Source: Legionella micdadei (lineage in GTDB: Bacteria; Pseudomonadota; Gammaproteobacteria; Legionellales; Legionellaceae). From it: a DNA stretch of 64,000 bases. Location: NCBI RefSeq assembly GCF_000953635.1, contig NZ_LN614830.1, forward strand, positions 2,595,001 through 2,659,000, given 5' to 3'. Shown here piece after piece: positions 1 through 9,565 of the stretch. Positions within the stretch are counted from its first letter, which is position 1. Every line of letters begins with the position of its first letter. The translations under genes were made by a program, and so were the position numbers. The notes beneath the pieces were generated by a model. The model worked only from the letters and a program-made list of their open reading frames with translations. It did not search any database and was not told the DNA's origin.

Positions 1-115
1 TTTATATATTAATTTCTTTTTTTGTCAACACACCTTAATCGGAATTTTATTGGTTATCGTCAGATAATTAGCTATAGTTGATGCGATGTACAACAAGTGC
101 TAAGGGATTTAAACT

Positions 116-676
116 GTGACTAAAAGGATTATATTCATTCCAGGCAACAGCGGGGGCTCCCCAAGGGATAATTGGTTCCCAAGCGTGAAGAAAGAATTAG
201 AAGGCTTTGGGCTAAACGTTATTGCGGAAGAATTCCCTGATAATGATCTTGCACGCGCTTCCTTCTGGATCCCTTTTTTACTAAATGAATTACAAGCCGA
301 TGAAAATACCCTACTTGTTGGCCACTCATCAGGGGCAATTGCAGCCATGAGGTTTGCCGAAAAATATCCCTTACTAGGTTCAGTATTAGTCGGCGCTTAT
401 TATACTGATTTAAACATGGAGAAAGAAAAGTTATCTGGTTATTTTGATTCCCCGTGGAATTGGAACAATATCCGAAATAATCAGCAATGGATTACTTTAT
501 TTGCCTCACAAGATGATCCCTGGATTTCAATCGATGAACCGCGATTTATCCATAAACAGCTTAATTGTGAATACCATGAATACACCAACCAAGGTCATTT
601 TGGTGGTGATTATGAGAAGCTTACTTTTCCGGAATTATCGCTAGCTATTAGGCGGAATTTGGGTATGGCCCTGTAA
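116..676 (+). CDS. Small alpha/beta serine hydrolase (RBBP9/YdeN-like)
   Basis: The 186-residue product has the compact alpha/beta hydrolase layout of the RBBP9/YdeN family. An N-terminal strand leads into a PGNSGG oxyanion-type loop. A GHSSG nucleophile elbow lies near residue 71, an acidic candidate in the DDPW segment near 143, and a GHF histidine near 165, so the Ser-Asp-His triad looks complete. There is no signal peptide, so it is probably cytosolic. The start is a GTG preceded by AAGGGA at a normal distance. Substrates of this family are poorly known; carboxylic-ester hydrolysis is expected. It stands alone between non-coding stretches. Confidence 0.8.
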   Translation: MTKRIIFIPGNSGGSPRDNWFPSVKKELEGFGLNVIAEEFPDNDLARASFWIPFLLNELQADENTLLVGHSSGAIAAMRFAEKYPLLGSVLVGAYYTDLNMEKEKLSGYFDSPWNWNNIRNNQQWITLFASQDDPWISIDEPRFIHKQLNCEYHEYTNQGHFGGDYEKLTFPELSLAIRRNLGMAL

Positions 677-987
677 CCAATCCACTAAACTGCCGCCTCC
701 CATTAATTTTCTCTGTGCTGGAAAAATAAAGCCGATAAAAATAACAACTTTCTCTCGGTCACTAGATTCCCCCTCTCACCTGCCATCTCCCCCTACTTCG
801 AGAACGGGAGATGGCAGGTGAGGCATTTATACAACAATCCCAAATAAACCGAATGTCGACCTTTGATGCAAAAAAGTAGTTTTGATTTTTTGTCCTGTAC
901 AGAAATTAATTTTTTTTTCTATTTTGCATTTAAGCAATTGTTAATGTTCTATGCTTTAAACTAATAAAAAATTAAAGGAGGTGGGTT
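677..987. other. Non-coding gap with hairpin and promoter region
   Basis: Apart from the 776-821 hairpin, this gap holds an AT-rich stretch (about 890-965) that probably contains the promoter of the small downstream gene. I see no RNA gene or convincing reading frame in it. Confidence 0.4.
774..823. terminator. Long perfect hairpin downstream of the hydrolase gene
   Basis: TCACCTGCCATCTCCC at 776-791 pairs perfectly with its reverse complement at 806-821, extended by one more pair, around a 14-base loop. It sits about 100 bases after the hydrolase stop codon. There is no clear T-run on either side, so it could be a transcript-stabilising hairpin or a REP-like palindrome rather than a classical intrinsic terminator. 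Confidence 0.5.
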
Positions 988-1230
988 ATGAGTAACAAAC
1001 AATTATCTGAACGCTTAAATAAAGAGCTAGACGCGATTGGGGTACCTGGCTTAATGGATGAACGTATTCAAATTTGCTCCAAACTATTCAGGCTACCTAA
1101 ATTTAAAGCTGAAGCTTTATTGAATGGTGTTGCCGTTGATCCTATATCCATGGAAAAAGTCGCTGAGGAACTTGAAGTAAGTGTGGATTGGCTATTAGGT
1201 CAAAAGAAAGATAAGAAGGAAAGGCATTAG
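988..1230 (+). CDS. Small HTH-like protein (80 aa)
   Basis: A strong AAAGGAGG ribosome binding site precedes the ATG. The 80-residue protein is helical: residues 25-65 (ICSKLFRLPKFKAEALLNG, then ISMEKVAEELEVSVDWLLG) resemble the helix-turn-helix and following helix of Cro/C1-type regulators, ending in a lysine-rich tail. The 'VSVDWLLG' segment is typical of the last helices of XRE-family domains. It has no second domain. It may be a small DNA-binding regulator; the target is unknown. It is followed immediately by a perfect hairpin that overlaps its stop codon. Confidence 0.65.
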   Translation: MSNKQLSERLNKELDAIGVPGLMDERIQICSKLFRLPKFKAEALLNGVAVDPISMEKVAEELEVSVDWLLGQKKDKKERH

Positions 1231-1255
1231 GCAAAGATAACCCTTTGCCTAATGC
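1224..1255 (+). terminator. Hairpin overlapping the stop codon of the small HTH-like gene
   Basis: GCATTAGGCAAAG (1224-1236) and CTTTGCCTAATGC (1243-1255) form a perfect 13-bp stem with a six-base loop. The TAG stop lies in the left arm. There is no T-run behind it, so termination efficiency is uncertain. Confidence 0.55.
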
Positions 1256-1446
1256 AGGATATCAAAGTTGCATACCTTGTTTAAATACATCTCAAGAACT
1301 TCTGTAGGCTCATAAAAGCCGGATTGTGGCGCAATGTGATTTCCATTAGAGCATTTATTTTCCTTAGGATATTGGGGTCTGATTCCAGATATCTGTTAAT
1401 TTGCTGATAACTAACTCTTTTTATAACCCGCAATCAAGAAATAGTA

Positions 1447-1470
1447 AATCCGCGTGGAAACACGCGGATT
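1447..1470 (-). terminator. Terminator-like hairpin of the enhABC operon
   Basis: AATCCGCGTG and CACGCGGATT form a perfect 10-bp, GC-rich stem closed by four bases (GAAA on the plus strand, TTTC in the enhC transcript). It lies 20 bases downstream of the enhC stop and is followed on the minus strand by a moderately T-rich stretch. This is the likely end of the operon transcript. Confidence 0.6.
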
Positions 1471-1490
1471 GTGCAGGGGTTCATACAGAA

Positions 1491-4400
1491 TTACTCAGTT
1501 TTGCTACGCTCATTATAGACTAAAGACAGCGAAGAAGATTGTTGGTTTAATTGCTCATATGCCCTTTTTGCAGGCGTGTACTGTGGAAAACGGGTCATCA
1601 AGCGTTTTAAGATTCTCCTTGATAAATCTTCATCCCCACGGTTCCATTCACTTAAGGCATCGAAGTACATTAAATCAGCAGGTTGTTGCCCGGCCAAAAC
1701 AGGTGTTTGATTGACGGGAATTGATTCAATAAAGCTGATTCTTTCTTGTTGTTGGGCATCAAGCCATTGCAACATTTTACGTGCCTGTAAGCTGCCATTT
1801 TCACTTGCTTGTTGCAATAAACGCTTGCCCTCTTCTGACTTGCGCTCTGGTGCATTATTAAATGACATCAGGGCCAGTTGGTATTGGGCATACGCATTAT
1901 TGTTTGCTGCCAACTCACCATAGAGTTGTTTTGCTTGCTCACCGTCTTGGTTTACCCCTAATCCATATTGATACATCCTTGCAAGGGCAAGCTTGGCTTT
2001 CTCATTCCCTTTTTCTGCAGCTTGATGGTAATAACTCACGGCATTGCCAAAATCAAGCTTCGTTGCTACCCCCGTCTCAGACAACAAGCCAAGTTGATAC
2101 AGCGCGTCAGGATCACCCAAATCGGCTGCTTTCTTATAGAGTTGCAATGCCTTTTGATCGTTTCGAGCAACCCCTTGACCAGTAAAATACATGTCAGCGA
2201 GTTGTGTCATTGCATCGCCATACCCTTGATCAGCAGCTTGAGTAAAAAGCACTTGGGCTTTTGCATAATCAACTGGTAGACCTTTCCCTTTCTCATAGAT
2301 TAAGGCTAAGTCATATTCGCCTACAGCATCATTTTTTTGGGCGGCCAGTTGATAGCTCTCAAAGGCTTTTAAATAATCATCTTCGACCGTGTCGTAGATA
2401 AAACCTAGCGCAACAGCCGCTTTTGGATAAGCTTTTTGGGCTTGTGCGTACCACTTTTTAGCTTCATCATAATTTGGCTCTTTACCGATTCGGCCTAATT
2501 GGTAAAGTTGCCCTAACAAATACTGGGCAACTGGTTGGCCTTGTTCCGCTGAGGCCAAATACCATTTCGCAGCCTCTTCCCGATCGAGCTTTCCGGATAA
2601 TCCCGTGTCGTAAAGATAACCGAGTTTTAACTGGGCATCTTTATCACCCTTGTCGGCTAGATTTTGATAAATATCTTGGGCCAGTTGCATGTTTGTCGGG
2701 TCATTCGCTTGAGCGAGGTAATAGTCAGCAAGTAGCAAACTAGCGATGCTATTTCCTGCATCACGCGCTTTATTCAAGTCATCAACGAAGGGTTCATTCT
2801 CCTCGTGTTTTAATATGGCCAAATTGAGGCTTGCATAAGAAAAACCAGCATCGGCTGCTTGTTGCAATAATGCCCTGCCTTTTTCCATGTCTTTACCCAA
2901 CCCTTTTCCTTGGCTGTAGTAGGTGCCCAGAATGAATGAATTCACAGGGTTTAAAGCCGCTTGTTGATACCAATATAATGCTTCAACTTGATTTGCAGGT
3001 ACCGAAATTCCCCTTTCATACATCATACCCAACAACAAGGCAGCCTCAGCATTGCCGTCTTTAGCTGATTTTTTTGCTACATTAAACGCTTGCAATTGTT
3101 TTTCTGGATTAGCAGAATCCATTGCATTGTAATAAGCCAAAGGTAATTCTGCTTCCACTACACCTTGATTCACTGCCCCTTGGTATAAGCGTCTGATTAA
3201 TTTCGTACGATTTTGCTTGGCAACAACGCTCAATCCCGCTTGTTTTTGTTTCACCAGGTACTCAGCTAAGCGATATTGTGCTGGACCATACCCATTGGAT
3301 GAGGCTAGGTAGTACATTGCCAATGCTTGCTGCTCATCAGGTTCAACTATCATAGTGCCATTTGCATCGGTAAATCCTTTGTCATAAATGTTCGCCAACA
3401 CATATTGGGCATAAACATTTCCTTTGAAAGCAGCATCGGTCATCCAGCTAATACCTTGCTTGTAGTCGACCGGGTTTGTTTGCCCTTCTAAGTACAAAAT
3501 GCCTAAATTGTATTCTGCACGAACCTCTTGCTGAGCCGCAGCTAATTGATAGTAAATCATGGCTTGTTGAGGGCTTTTATTGACAGCAATACCGTATTGA
3601 TAGAGCTGGCCAATTTCAAATTGGGCAGATGAATCACCTAAAATTGCTTGCCCATAAAGGTGATTTAAAACTGCTTGATAATTTGCCTTATTTTCCCAAC
3701 CCACCGTTTTTTCTTTGAAATAGTTGAAGTTTTGCGGATCTGATTTCTCTGGATAAGGAGAACCTTCATCAACCATAGATTGTCTCGGCTTATGCTTAAG
3801 TGCTAGCGATTCGTTGGCCTGTAAAGCCTCGATTTGTTTATCGAGTGGATAACGTGGGAATGTCCATGTGGCCGCCTGATTCGCATTAAGCATTGGGGCA
3901 ATTAAATCGAAATAATCATTGATAGGAATTTCGCTAGGCTCGACCATTGTAAAATTAGGTTTATAAATTTCTGCACGTGTTACCGTTTCCATTTGAGGTG
4001 CGGGATTATAATTATTTTCTTTTAAAGCATGTGGATTTTGCCAAGCACTGTAAATTCCGCCTAAACTGTAGCTGTTATCCTTAAAACTGCTTGTCTTACC
4101 ATTACTTAACCAACGCGCAGCTTCAATTTCAGGAGCAATGTTACTGCCTTTTTTTGCTGAAGTGTTTTTGGCTTTTAGTTCCCATTGCTCAGCCAATTGC
4201 GGATTCGCCGCAACTCCTTTACCTTCTTTATACAGGAGGGCTAGCGATTGCTGTGCTTCACCCGAACCATTTTGAGCCGCTTGGAGAGTCCACATGAATC
4301 CTGTTTTAGGATCATATAGTGGGGATTTCGGATCAAGGTATAGCCGGGCTAAAATCATTTCTGCGCGCACATCCTGAGCATTGGCCGCTTTAGTTAGCCA

Positions 4401-5135
4401 TTCTTTGCCCTTTTCAATTTCATTTTGTTTTATAGCCAATTCCCCAAGCGTAGCCATTGCTGACGATGAATTTTGTGCAGCCGCTTTAGTCAGTAAATCT
4501 ATCGCCTTGGCGTTATCACGAGCAACCACAGTACCATTCGCGTAGAGTTCACCTAATTTCGCTTGAGCCTCAGTAAAACCTTGATCAGCTGCTTTTGATA
4601 ACCAAACTGCCCCTAATTTTTTATTTCGTTGATCACGGCTTTCAAGAAAATTCATGCCCAAAGTATATTGAGCGAGAGCATTGCCTGCTTTAGCTGCATC
4701 AATATAATATTTTCTTGCTGTATCCGAATTTTCTTTGGTACCCAAGCCAAACAAATAGGCAGCTGCACAATACATTTGTGCTTGAATATCACCTGCAGCA
4801 GCTGCTTTTTTAAACCAATATAAAGCCTTTTCTGGGTTTTTTTCTTCAATGAGATTATAACGGGCCAAAAATTGCTGCGCGGGCAGCATGCCTTTTTCTG
4901 CGGCCTGGGTAAAATAACGTAAGGCTAAATTATTATTTTTTAATTGACCATAACCATACAAACGCATCCGTCCCATATAATAATCAGCAACTGGATCTTT
5001 CCCTGACTCACTAAGAAGTGCTTGTGCAGCGAGTGGATAATTTCCTTGACGATAAGCATCCAATCCATTTGCGGCAAACGCAAATTGGCTTCCAGTGGCT
5101 GCAACCAAGTAAAACCATGGTACGAATGATTTCAT
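1491..5135 (-). CDS. enhC: EnhC, giant Sel1-repeat periplasmic protein
   Basis: The product has 1214 residues, close to the roughly 1200 of L. pneumophila EnhC. A signal peptide (residues 1-22, ending near FAFAA) exports it. The rest is almost entirely Sel1/TPR-like repeats of about 36 residues with the signature A..WY..AA..G...A...LG..Y..G, broken near residues 330-480 by a non-repeat segment. In L. pneumophila EnhC promotes host-cell entry and intracellular growth; it restrains the soluble lytic transglycosylase Slt, limiting release of muropeptides that trigger NOD1. It follows enhA and enhB on the same strand with an 88-base gap. GAGGGG lies just before its ATG. Confidence 0.93.
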   Translation of the reverse strand: MKSFVPWFYLVAATGSQFAFAANGLDAYRQGNYPLAAQALLSESGKDPVADYYMGRMRLYGYGQLKNNNLALRYFTQAAEKGMLPAQQFLARYNLIEEKNPEKALYWFKKAAAAGDIQAQMYCAAAYLFGLGTKENSDTARKYYIDAAKAGNALAQYTLGMNFLESRDQRNKKLGAVWLSKAADQGFTEAQAKLGELYANGTVVARDNAKAIDLLTKAAAQNSSSAMATLGELAIKQNEIEKGKEWLTKAANAQDVRAEMILARLYLDPKSPLYDPKTGFMWTLQAAQNGSGEAQQSLALLYKEGKGVAANPQLAEQWELKAKNTSAKKGSNIAPEIEAARWLSNGKTSSFKDNSYSLGGIYSAWQNPHALKENNYNPAPQMETVTRAEIYKPNFTMVEPSEIPINDYFDLIAPMLNANQAATWTFPRYPLDKQIEALQANESLALKHKPRQSMVDEGSPYPEKSDPQNFNYFKEKTVGWENKANYQAVLNHLYGQAILGDSSAQFEIGQLYQYGIAVNKSPQQAMIYYQLAAAQQEVRAEYNLGILYLEGQTNPVDYKQGISWMTDAAFKGNVYAQYVLANIYDKGFTDANGTMIVEPDEQQALAMYYLASSNGYGPAQYRLAEYLVKQKQAGLSVVAKQNRTKLIRRLYQGAVNQGVVEAELPLAYYNAMDSANPEKQLQAFNVAKKSAKDGNAEAALLLGMMYERGISVPANQVEALYWYQQAALNPVNSFILGTYYSQGKGLGKDMEKGRALLQQAADAGFSYASLNLAILKHEENEPFVDDLNKARDAGNSIASLLLADYYLAQANDPTNMQLAQDIYQNLADKGDKDAQLKLGYLYDTGLSGKLDREEAAKWYLASAEQGQPVAQYLLGQLYQLGRIGKEPNYDEAKKWYAQAQKAYPKAAVALGFIYDTVEDDYLKAFESYQLAAQKNDAVGEYDLALIYEKGKGLPVDYAKAQVLFTQAADQGYGDAMTQLADMYFTGQGVARNDQKALQLYKKAADLGDPDALYQLGLLSETGVATKLDFGNAVSYYHQAAEKGNEKAKLALARMYQYGLGVNQDGEQAKQLYGELAANNNAYAQYQLALMSFNNAPERKSEEGKRLLQQASENGSLQARKMLQWLDAQQQERISFIESIPVNQTPVLAGQQPADLMYFDALSEWNRGDEDLSRRILKRLMTRFPQYTPAKRAYEQLNQQSSSLSLVYNERSKTE

Positions 5136-5223
5136 GGTACTCCCCTCATTTTATTGTTTACCGCAAGTCTCTCTAGGTAATTCTTAATATTTAAACAATC
5201 AATCCAAGCATAATTCCCTGCTG

Positions 5224-5763
5224 CTACATTCCAGGAATAATGCCATAATGCACCACTGCACTTACTGCGCCATTTCGGGTACTGCTATTGGCCAACCAAT
5301 AGTTGCCTCGATTATTTAAGCCGTAACGCACATTGGTATACTCACAAACCCTCAGCGTCTGCGCACAATCAACCACTTGGCCATAGGGGGATTTTTTGTT
5401 GGGGACTGAGCAAATGAATTTAACCTTCTTCTCATTTGTGGATAGAATCCCCCACTCATGCGGACCAATAACATGGTTTAAATACATACTGCGTGAACTC
5501 TCTTCATCACGCATTTGGAAGAGGTTAACAGGCTGACCCAATGTATTAAATAAGAAGTACATGGATTGATTCTGACCGTTTCCACCAGGAAGTAAATGCA
5601 ACGCCTCCAATTCAAACTGGTAACCGGAGTTATAACATCCTATTGGTGGTCTACCATCCTCTTTTTCTGCTTTTTCCTCTTTTCCAGCCTTAGCGTTGGC
5701 TACCCCGACAGACAATAGCGTCAGCAAAAGGCTTAAACTTAAATTCTTGGTGATCGTGTTCAT
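5224..5763 (-). CDS. enhB: EnhB, small exported protein of the enhABC locus
   Basis: This 179-residue protein has a clear signal peptide (residues 1-25, ending VANAKA), then a short charged KEEKAEKEDGR segment and a folded part containing paired cysteines. Its start codon overlaps the enhA stop (ATGA), so the two are translationally coupled. Position and size identify it as EnhB. Its biochemical role is not established; the context suggests a periplasmic partner of the transpeptidase EnhA or the Sel1 protein EnhC. Confidence 0.85.
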   Translation of the reverse strand: MNTITKNLSLSLLLTLLSVGVANAKAGKEEKAEKEDGRPPIGCYNSGYQFELEALHLLPGGNGQNQSMYFLFNTLGQPVNLFQMRDEESSRSMYLNHVIGPHEWGILSTNEKKVKFICSVPNKKSPYGQVVDCAQTLRVCEYTNVRYGLNNRGNYWLANSSTRNGAVSAVVHYGIIPGM

Positions 5764-6485
5764 TGCTGTGGCTCCTCTTTTGTCAAAACAGGACGAATCA
5801 CTACTTTAGTACCCAAGTAATGATTGCTTTCATTGGATAATTCGACGAAATTGTGATTGAGCCATTCAGCATCGCGGGTAAACATTCTCACACAACCATG
5901 GCTTGCCCGGTATCCGGGAATATCAGGCGAACCATGCAAGGCAAATCCCTTGTGGAAATACATGCAGAAAGGCATTTTTGCCCCTCCACGTCCAATTGGG
6001 TACACGTTGGATCGGCATTTCTCATTTTCTTTACTAAAGAAACGGAATATACCTGTCATCGTTCGGCAGGATCGGGCTGCATCAGGACACCTGTCCCTTC
6101 CTGAAGAAATTGGTCCCCATTTGACAAGTTGTCCATCCCTGTCGTAAGCGCCCCAAGCCAACTTATCTTGATCAACAATGACCTGTTTCTCACCTTTTTC
6201 GTTAATCGTTAATGGAAAAGGTGAAAAATCCAGGAGTGTTTTTTGTGATAAATTACGAGGGACAACGATGACTTTACCTGCCCATAAACTGTTATAGGTG
6301 CGGTTTAAGCGTTGAACAATATCTCGCTGTTGCTCATCGGGAAATAATCTTTCCCAAGATTGTCCTGAACCCACCTTAATGCATTGATAATTCGGGTAGG
6401 CACAGAGAGCAGGACCGTAGTAACTCGCAGCATTAACTGCAGCTGCTTGTATCATCAGTGCAATCACTCCTGTTATTTTTTTCAT
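5760..6485 (-). CDS. enhA: EnhA, L,D-transpeptidase (YkuD family)
   Basis: The 241-residue protein has a signal peptide (residues 1-19) and a LysM-like segment (about 30-80, including the AGKVIVVPRNL end). A YkuD catalytic domain follows from about 90. The catalytic signature is intact: HGSP followed by SHGCVRM, with the nucleophilic cysteine near residue 198. Such enzymes make 3-3 cross-links in peptidoglycan or attach proteins to it. It is the first gene of the enhABC operon; the promoter must lie in the AT-rich 6486-6712 interval. Confidence 0.92.
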   Translation of the reverse strand: MKKITGVIALMIQAAAVNAASYYGPALCAYPNYQCIKVGSGQSWERLFPDEQQRDIVQRLNRTYNSLWAGKVIVVPRNLSQKTLLDFSPFPLTINEKGEKQVIVDQDKLAWGAYDRDGQLVKWGPISSGRDRCPDAARSCRTMTGIFRFFSKENEKCRSNVYPIGRGGAKMPFCMYFHKGFALHGSPDIPGYRASHGCVRMFTRDAEWLNHNFVELSNESNHYLGTKVVIRPVLTKEEPQQ

Positions 6486-6712
6486 GTCGTGATTCCCCTA
6501 ATCTACTTTTCAATATTTGTGATGCAAGAAGTGTGCTTAAAATGCAAAATTCTTATTTTTTTGTTGCAAATTTTAGTTTTTGACAACTTAAAAATAAGCT
6601 TTAAAAGGTATGTCGGTTGGTTGGTTAAAAAGTTTAGGGTTTGATTAAAATTTATAATGATAAATAATTTATGTCCTTCCTCGATTGGCAGTGGACTAAT
6701 ACTGTGAAGCTG

Positions 6713-8569
6713 CTAGGAATGGAAATGCGCGAATATACGTTCAGCCAGCTCACTGTTTATGCCATTCACTTTGGCAATTTCACTGAGAGGCGCCTTAGCC
6801 AATTCACGTAAACCGCCAAAACGCCGTAGCAAAGCTTGACGCCTTTTAGGACCGACACCCTCAATGGTTTCTAAAGAGGAATCCATTCCGGCATGTTGCC
6901 GTTTTTTCCTATGGGAGGTAATCGCAAAACGATGAGCCTCGTCGCGAATATGCTGTAATAAGTGCAAAGCAGGTGAATCTGAGGGTAAACTGATCTCTTT
7001 GTCATCAGCAACCAAAATGAGGCGCTCCCATCCTGCTTTCCGATCCGGACCTTTTGCGATACCTAACAGGATAACCCCTTCTATCTGTAAATCCGCCAAA
7101 ACCCGTTCAGCTACAGCGACTTGACCTTTCCCGCCATCGATAATAAGCAAATCGGGCAACCGTTGCTCTTGCTTAAGGCGTTTAAAGCGACGGGTAATTG
7201 CCTGCTCCATTGCTGCATAATCATCACCCGGAGTAATTCCACTGATATTAAAGCGGCGATAATCTGCTTTGCGGGGGCCTTCTTCGTCAAAAACCACACA
7301 TGAGGCCACCGTTGCTTCGCCTTGAGTGTGGCTGATGTCAAAACATTCCATGCGTACAATGGCTTCTTGCCGGTGAAGTAAATGGGCTAGCGCTTGGTAC
7401 CTCATTTTCATCGTGGAAGATGATGCCCGATAATCTGCCACAGACAGACGCAAATTATTAAGGGCAAAGTCTAACCACCGGGCCTTCACACCGCGTGGTT
7501 TAATTTGAATTTGGCAAGTCTTGCCGCGTAATTCGCTAAGCAATGCTTGCAGTGCTTCACGCTCTGGAATGGCCTCATGAGTAATGATCAATGCCGGTAT
7601 TCGTTCGGGCGTATCAATATAGTAGAAAGAAAGGAATGCGGTAAAAACTTCTTGCCATAACGCATTCCCTTCACTCCCCTCATCGGTAAACATTTGCTTA
7701 GGTACGGAAGGGAAAAAGCTATGGCTGGCTAATACATGACCCTCGCGAACAGTCACATACTGAATGCAAGCAAAGCCAGGCTGCGCCTCAATCGCTATCA
7801 CATCCGCATCCCCTCTTAGCTGCACTACTCCCTGCTGCTCTTGCACTAAACGCAGACTTTTAATTTGGTCGCGAAAAATAGCCGCTTCCTCAAAGGCGAG
7901 ATGTTTCACCGCTTGTTCCATGCGTTTTTCTAATTCATCAATAAGCAACTGCGATTTTCCTTGTAGGAATCGTCTAGCGTCATTAACCGATCGTTGATAA
8001 TCCTCTGCAGATATATAACCTGTACAAGGCGCTGTACAGCGCTTGATCTGGTATTGTAAACAAGGGCGGGAACGTGCGCTGAAGTAGCTGTCGCTGCAAT
8101 TACGGATTTTAAATACTTTTTGAATTGTTCCTAACGTCTCGCGCACGGCGGCTGCACTTGGATAAGGGCCGTAAAACTCCCCCTTGTTTGGTTTTTTCTT
8201 AGAACGATAAAGCTCCATCCGAGGAAAAGAATGACTAGAAGTGACATGGATATAAGGATAGGTTTTATCGTCACGCAGTAGGACATTGTATTTAGGCCGA
8301 AGCGATTTGATTAAATTGGACTCAAGTAAGAGTGCTTCAGTCTCACTGCGAGTGACGCTTACCTCAATTGTAGCAACTTGACTAATGAGCGAGCGCGTTT
8401 TCGCACCCACATTTTGCTTGTTAAAATAACTACTGACCCGCTTTTTTAAATTTCTCGCTTTACCCACATAAAGAACATCGCCTTTCGCATCTAACATACG
8501 GTAGATGCCAGGCTCGGTTGTGAGGTTTGTGAGGACATGGGTTATGTCGGTTGGCATTTGGTCGTTCAT
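6713..8569 (-). CDS. uvrC: UvrC, excinuclease ABC subunit C
   Basis: The 618-residue product has the full UvrC architecture. An N-terminal GIY-YIG nuclease (residues 15-95; GIYRML, VLYVGKA) makes the 3' incision. A UVR motif near 205-240 binds UvrB, a RNase H-like UvrC domain makes the 5' incision, and tandem HhH motifs close the C terminus ([20 protein letters not shown]). It carries out nucleotide-excision repair with UvrA and UvrB. It lies downstream of letA on the same strand, the conserved gammaproteobacterial uvrY-uvrC pairing, but with a REP-like palindrome in between. Confidence 0.97.
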   Translation of the reverse strand: MNDQMPTDITHVLTNLTTEPGIYRMLDAKGDVLYVGKARNLKKRVSSYFNKQNVGAKTRSLISQVATIEVSVTRSETEALLLESNLIKSLRPKYNVLLRDDKTYPYIHVTSSHSFPRMELYRSKKKPNKGEFYGPYPSAAAVRETLGTIQKVFKIRNCSDSYFSARSRPCLQYQIKRCTAPCTGYISAEDYQRSVNDARRFLQGKSQLLIDELEKRMEQAVKHLAFEEAAIFRDQIKSLRLVQEQQGVVQLRGDADVIAIEAQPGFACIQYVTVREGHVLASHSFFPSVPKQMFTDEGSEGNALWQEVFTAFLSFYYIDTPERIPALIITHEAIPEREALQALLSELRGKTCQIQIKPRGVKARWLDFALNNLRLSVADYRASSSTMKMRYQALAHLLHRQEAIVRMECFDISHTQGEATVASCVVFDEEGPRKADYRRFNISGITPGDDYAAMEQAITRRFKRLKQEQRLPDLLIIDGGKGQVAVAERVLADLQIEGVILLGIAKGPDRKAGWERLILVADDKEISLPSDSPALHLLQHIRDEAHRFAITSHRKKRQHAGMDSSLETIEGVGPKRRQALLRRFGGLRELAKAPLSEIAKVNGINSELAERIFAHFHS

Positions 8570-8660
8570 TTATCAAAAGTCATGTGAAACAATATCAGAA
8601 GATCGATTAAATTATAGACGTTAGAGTTAGGCGTAACCGCGCTGTCGGTAAATGAATGAT

Positions 8661-8718
8661 ATCCGAGCCGCGACCGTGAGGGAGCGGATAATCGCTTGCT
8701 CACGCACGCGGCTCGGAT
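8661..8718. repeat. REP-like 20-bp imperfect palindrome between letA and uvrC
   Basis: ATCCGAGCCGCGACCGTGAG (8661-8680) pairs with CTCACGCACGCGGCTCGGAT (8699-8718), matching at 18 of 20 positions. The 18-base loop itself contains a weaker inner inverted repeat. GC content is far above the surroundings. This looks like an extragenic palindromic (REP) unit and could attenuate transcription from letA into uvrC. Confidence 0.65.
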
Positions 8719-8752
8719 TGAGCCGAACTTGGGCTACCCAACGAATTAGAAA

Positions 8753-9418
8753 TTAACCCTCATCATGCAAAGCATCATCATTAGGCTGTTCGATGACCCG
8801 ATGTTTCATTGCTAAGAAGGTAAGTTCAACATCATTCTTGATTCCTAATTTCTCAAACATGCGGTAGCGATAACCGTTAATGGTTTTGGAGCTTAAGAAT
8901 AGACGGTCAGCAATATCCTGTACTGTCATACCTCTCGTGATCATCAGCATCACTTGCATTTCCCGCTCTGACAGCAAGTCAAATGGGGAATCTTGCACAG
9001 CCTCTAGACTATTAATTGCCATTTTTTGGGCAATTTCGGCACTTAGGTATTTTTCACCTTTAGAGACCTTGCGAATTGCCGCTGCCATTTCTTCAGCACC
9101 CGACTCTTTTGTTAGATAACCCATAGCGCCTAACTGCAAAACTCGAGTAGGTAATGGTTCGGCACACATGGCGGTTACAGCAATGACTTTGACTTGCGGA
9201 TGGGATTTTTTAAGTCGCCTCGTTACCTCCCAGCCATCTATTCCTGGCATCTTCATATCGAGCAGCACAACGTCAGGCTTATGGCTTTTAACCAAAGCCA
9301 ACGCCTGTTCGCCACTCTCAGCATCCGCAACTACCTCCATGTCAGGCAGGTCATCTAATAATCGTCGAATTCCCATTCGCACAAGAGCGTGGTCATCAAC
9401 AATTAGCACTTTTATCAA
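8753..9418 (-). CDS. letA: LetA, GacA/UvrY-type response regulator
   Basis: The 221-residue protein has an N-terminal receiver domain (residues 1-120; acidic pair DD at 8-9, phospho-acceptor in VVLLDMKMPG near 54, TA near 83, lysine near 104) and a C-terminal LuxR/FixJ helix-turn-helix (about 148-205; LSEREMQVMLMITRG, SSKTINGYRYRMFEKLGI). LetA is activated by the LetS kinase and drives small RNAs that titrate CsrA, switching Legionella to the transmissive phase. The start is TTG, with AGGAG six bases upstream; a downstream ATG would delete the first receiver strand. Confidence 0.93.
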   Translation of the reverse strand: MIKVLIVDDHALVRMGIRRLLDDLPDMEVVADAESGEQALALVKSHKPDVVLLDMKMPGIDGWEVTRRLKKSHPQVKVIAVTAMCAEPLPTRVLQLGAMGYLTKESGAEEMAAAIRKVSKGEKYLSAEIAQKMAINSLEAVQDSPFDLLSEREMQVMLMITRGMTVQDIADRLFLSSKTINGYRYRMFEKLGIKNDVELTFLAMKHRVIEQPNDDALHDEG

Positions 9419-9565
9419 GCGTTGCTCCTTGACTACCTAGTCAATGAACAGAAAACATGCATCGATATTAGCAAGACTGACTAAGCATTACAATTAGATC
9501 TGTTTTTTATCTGTGATTTTTATTATCTATTTGTTGAAATATTATCTTAATCACAAAAAACAGTG

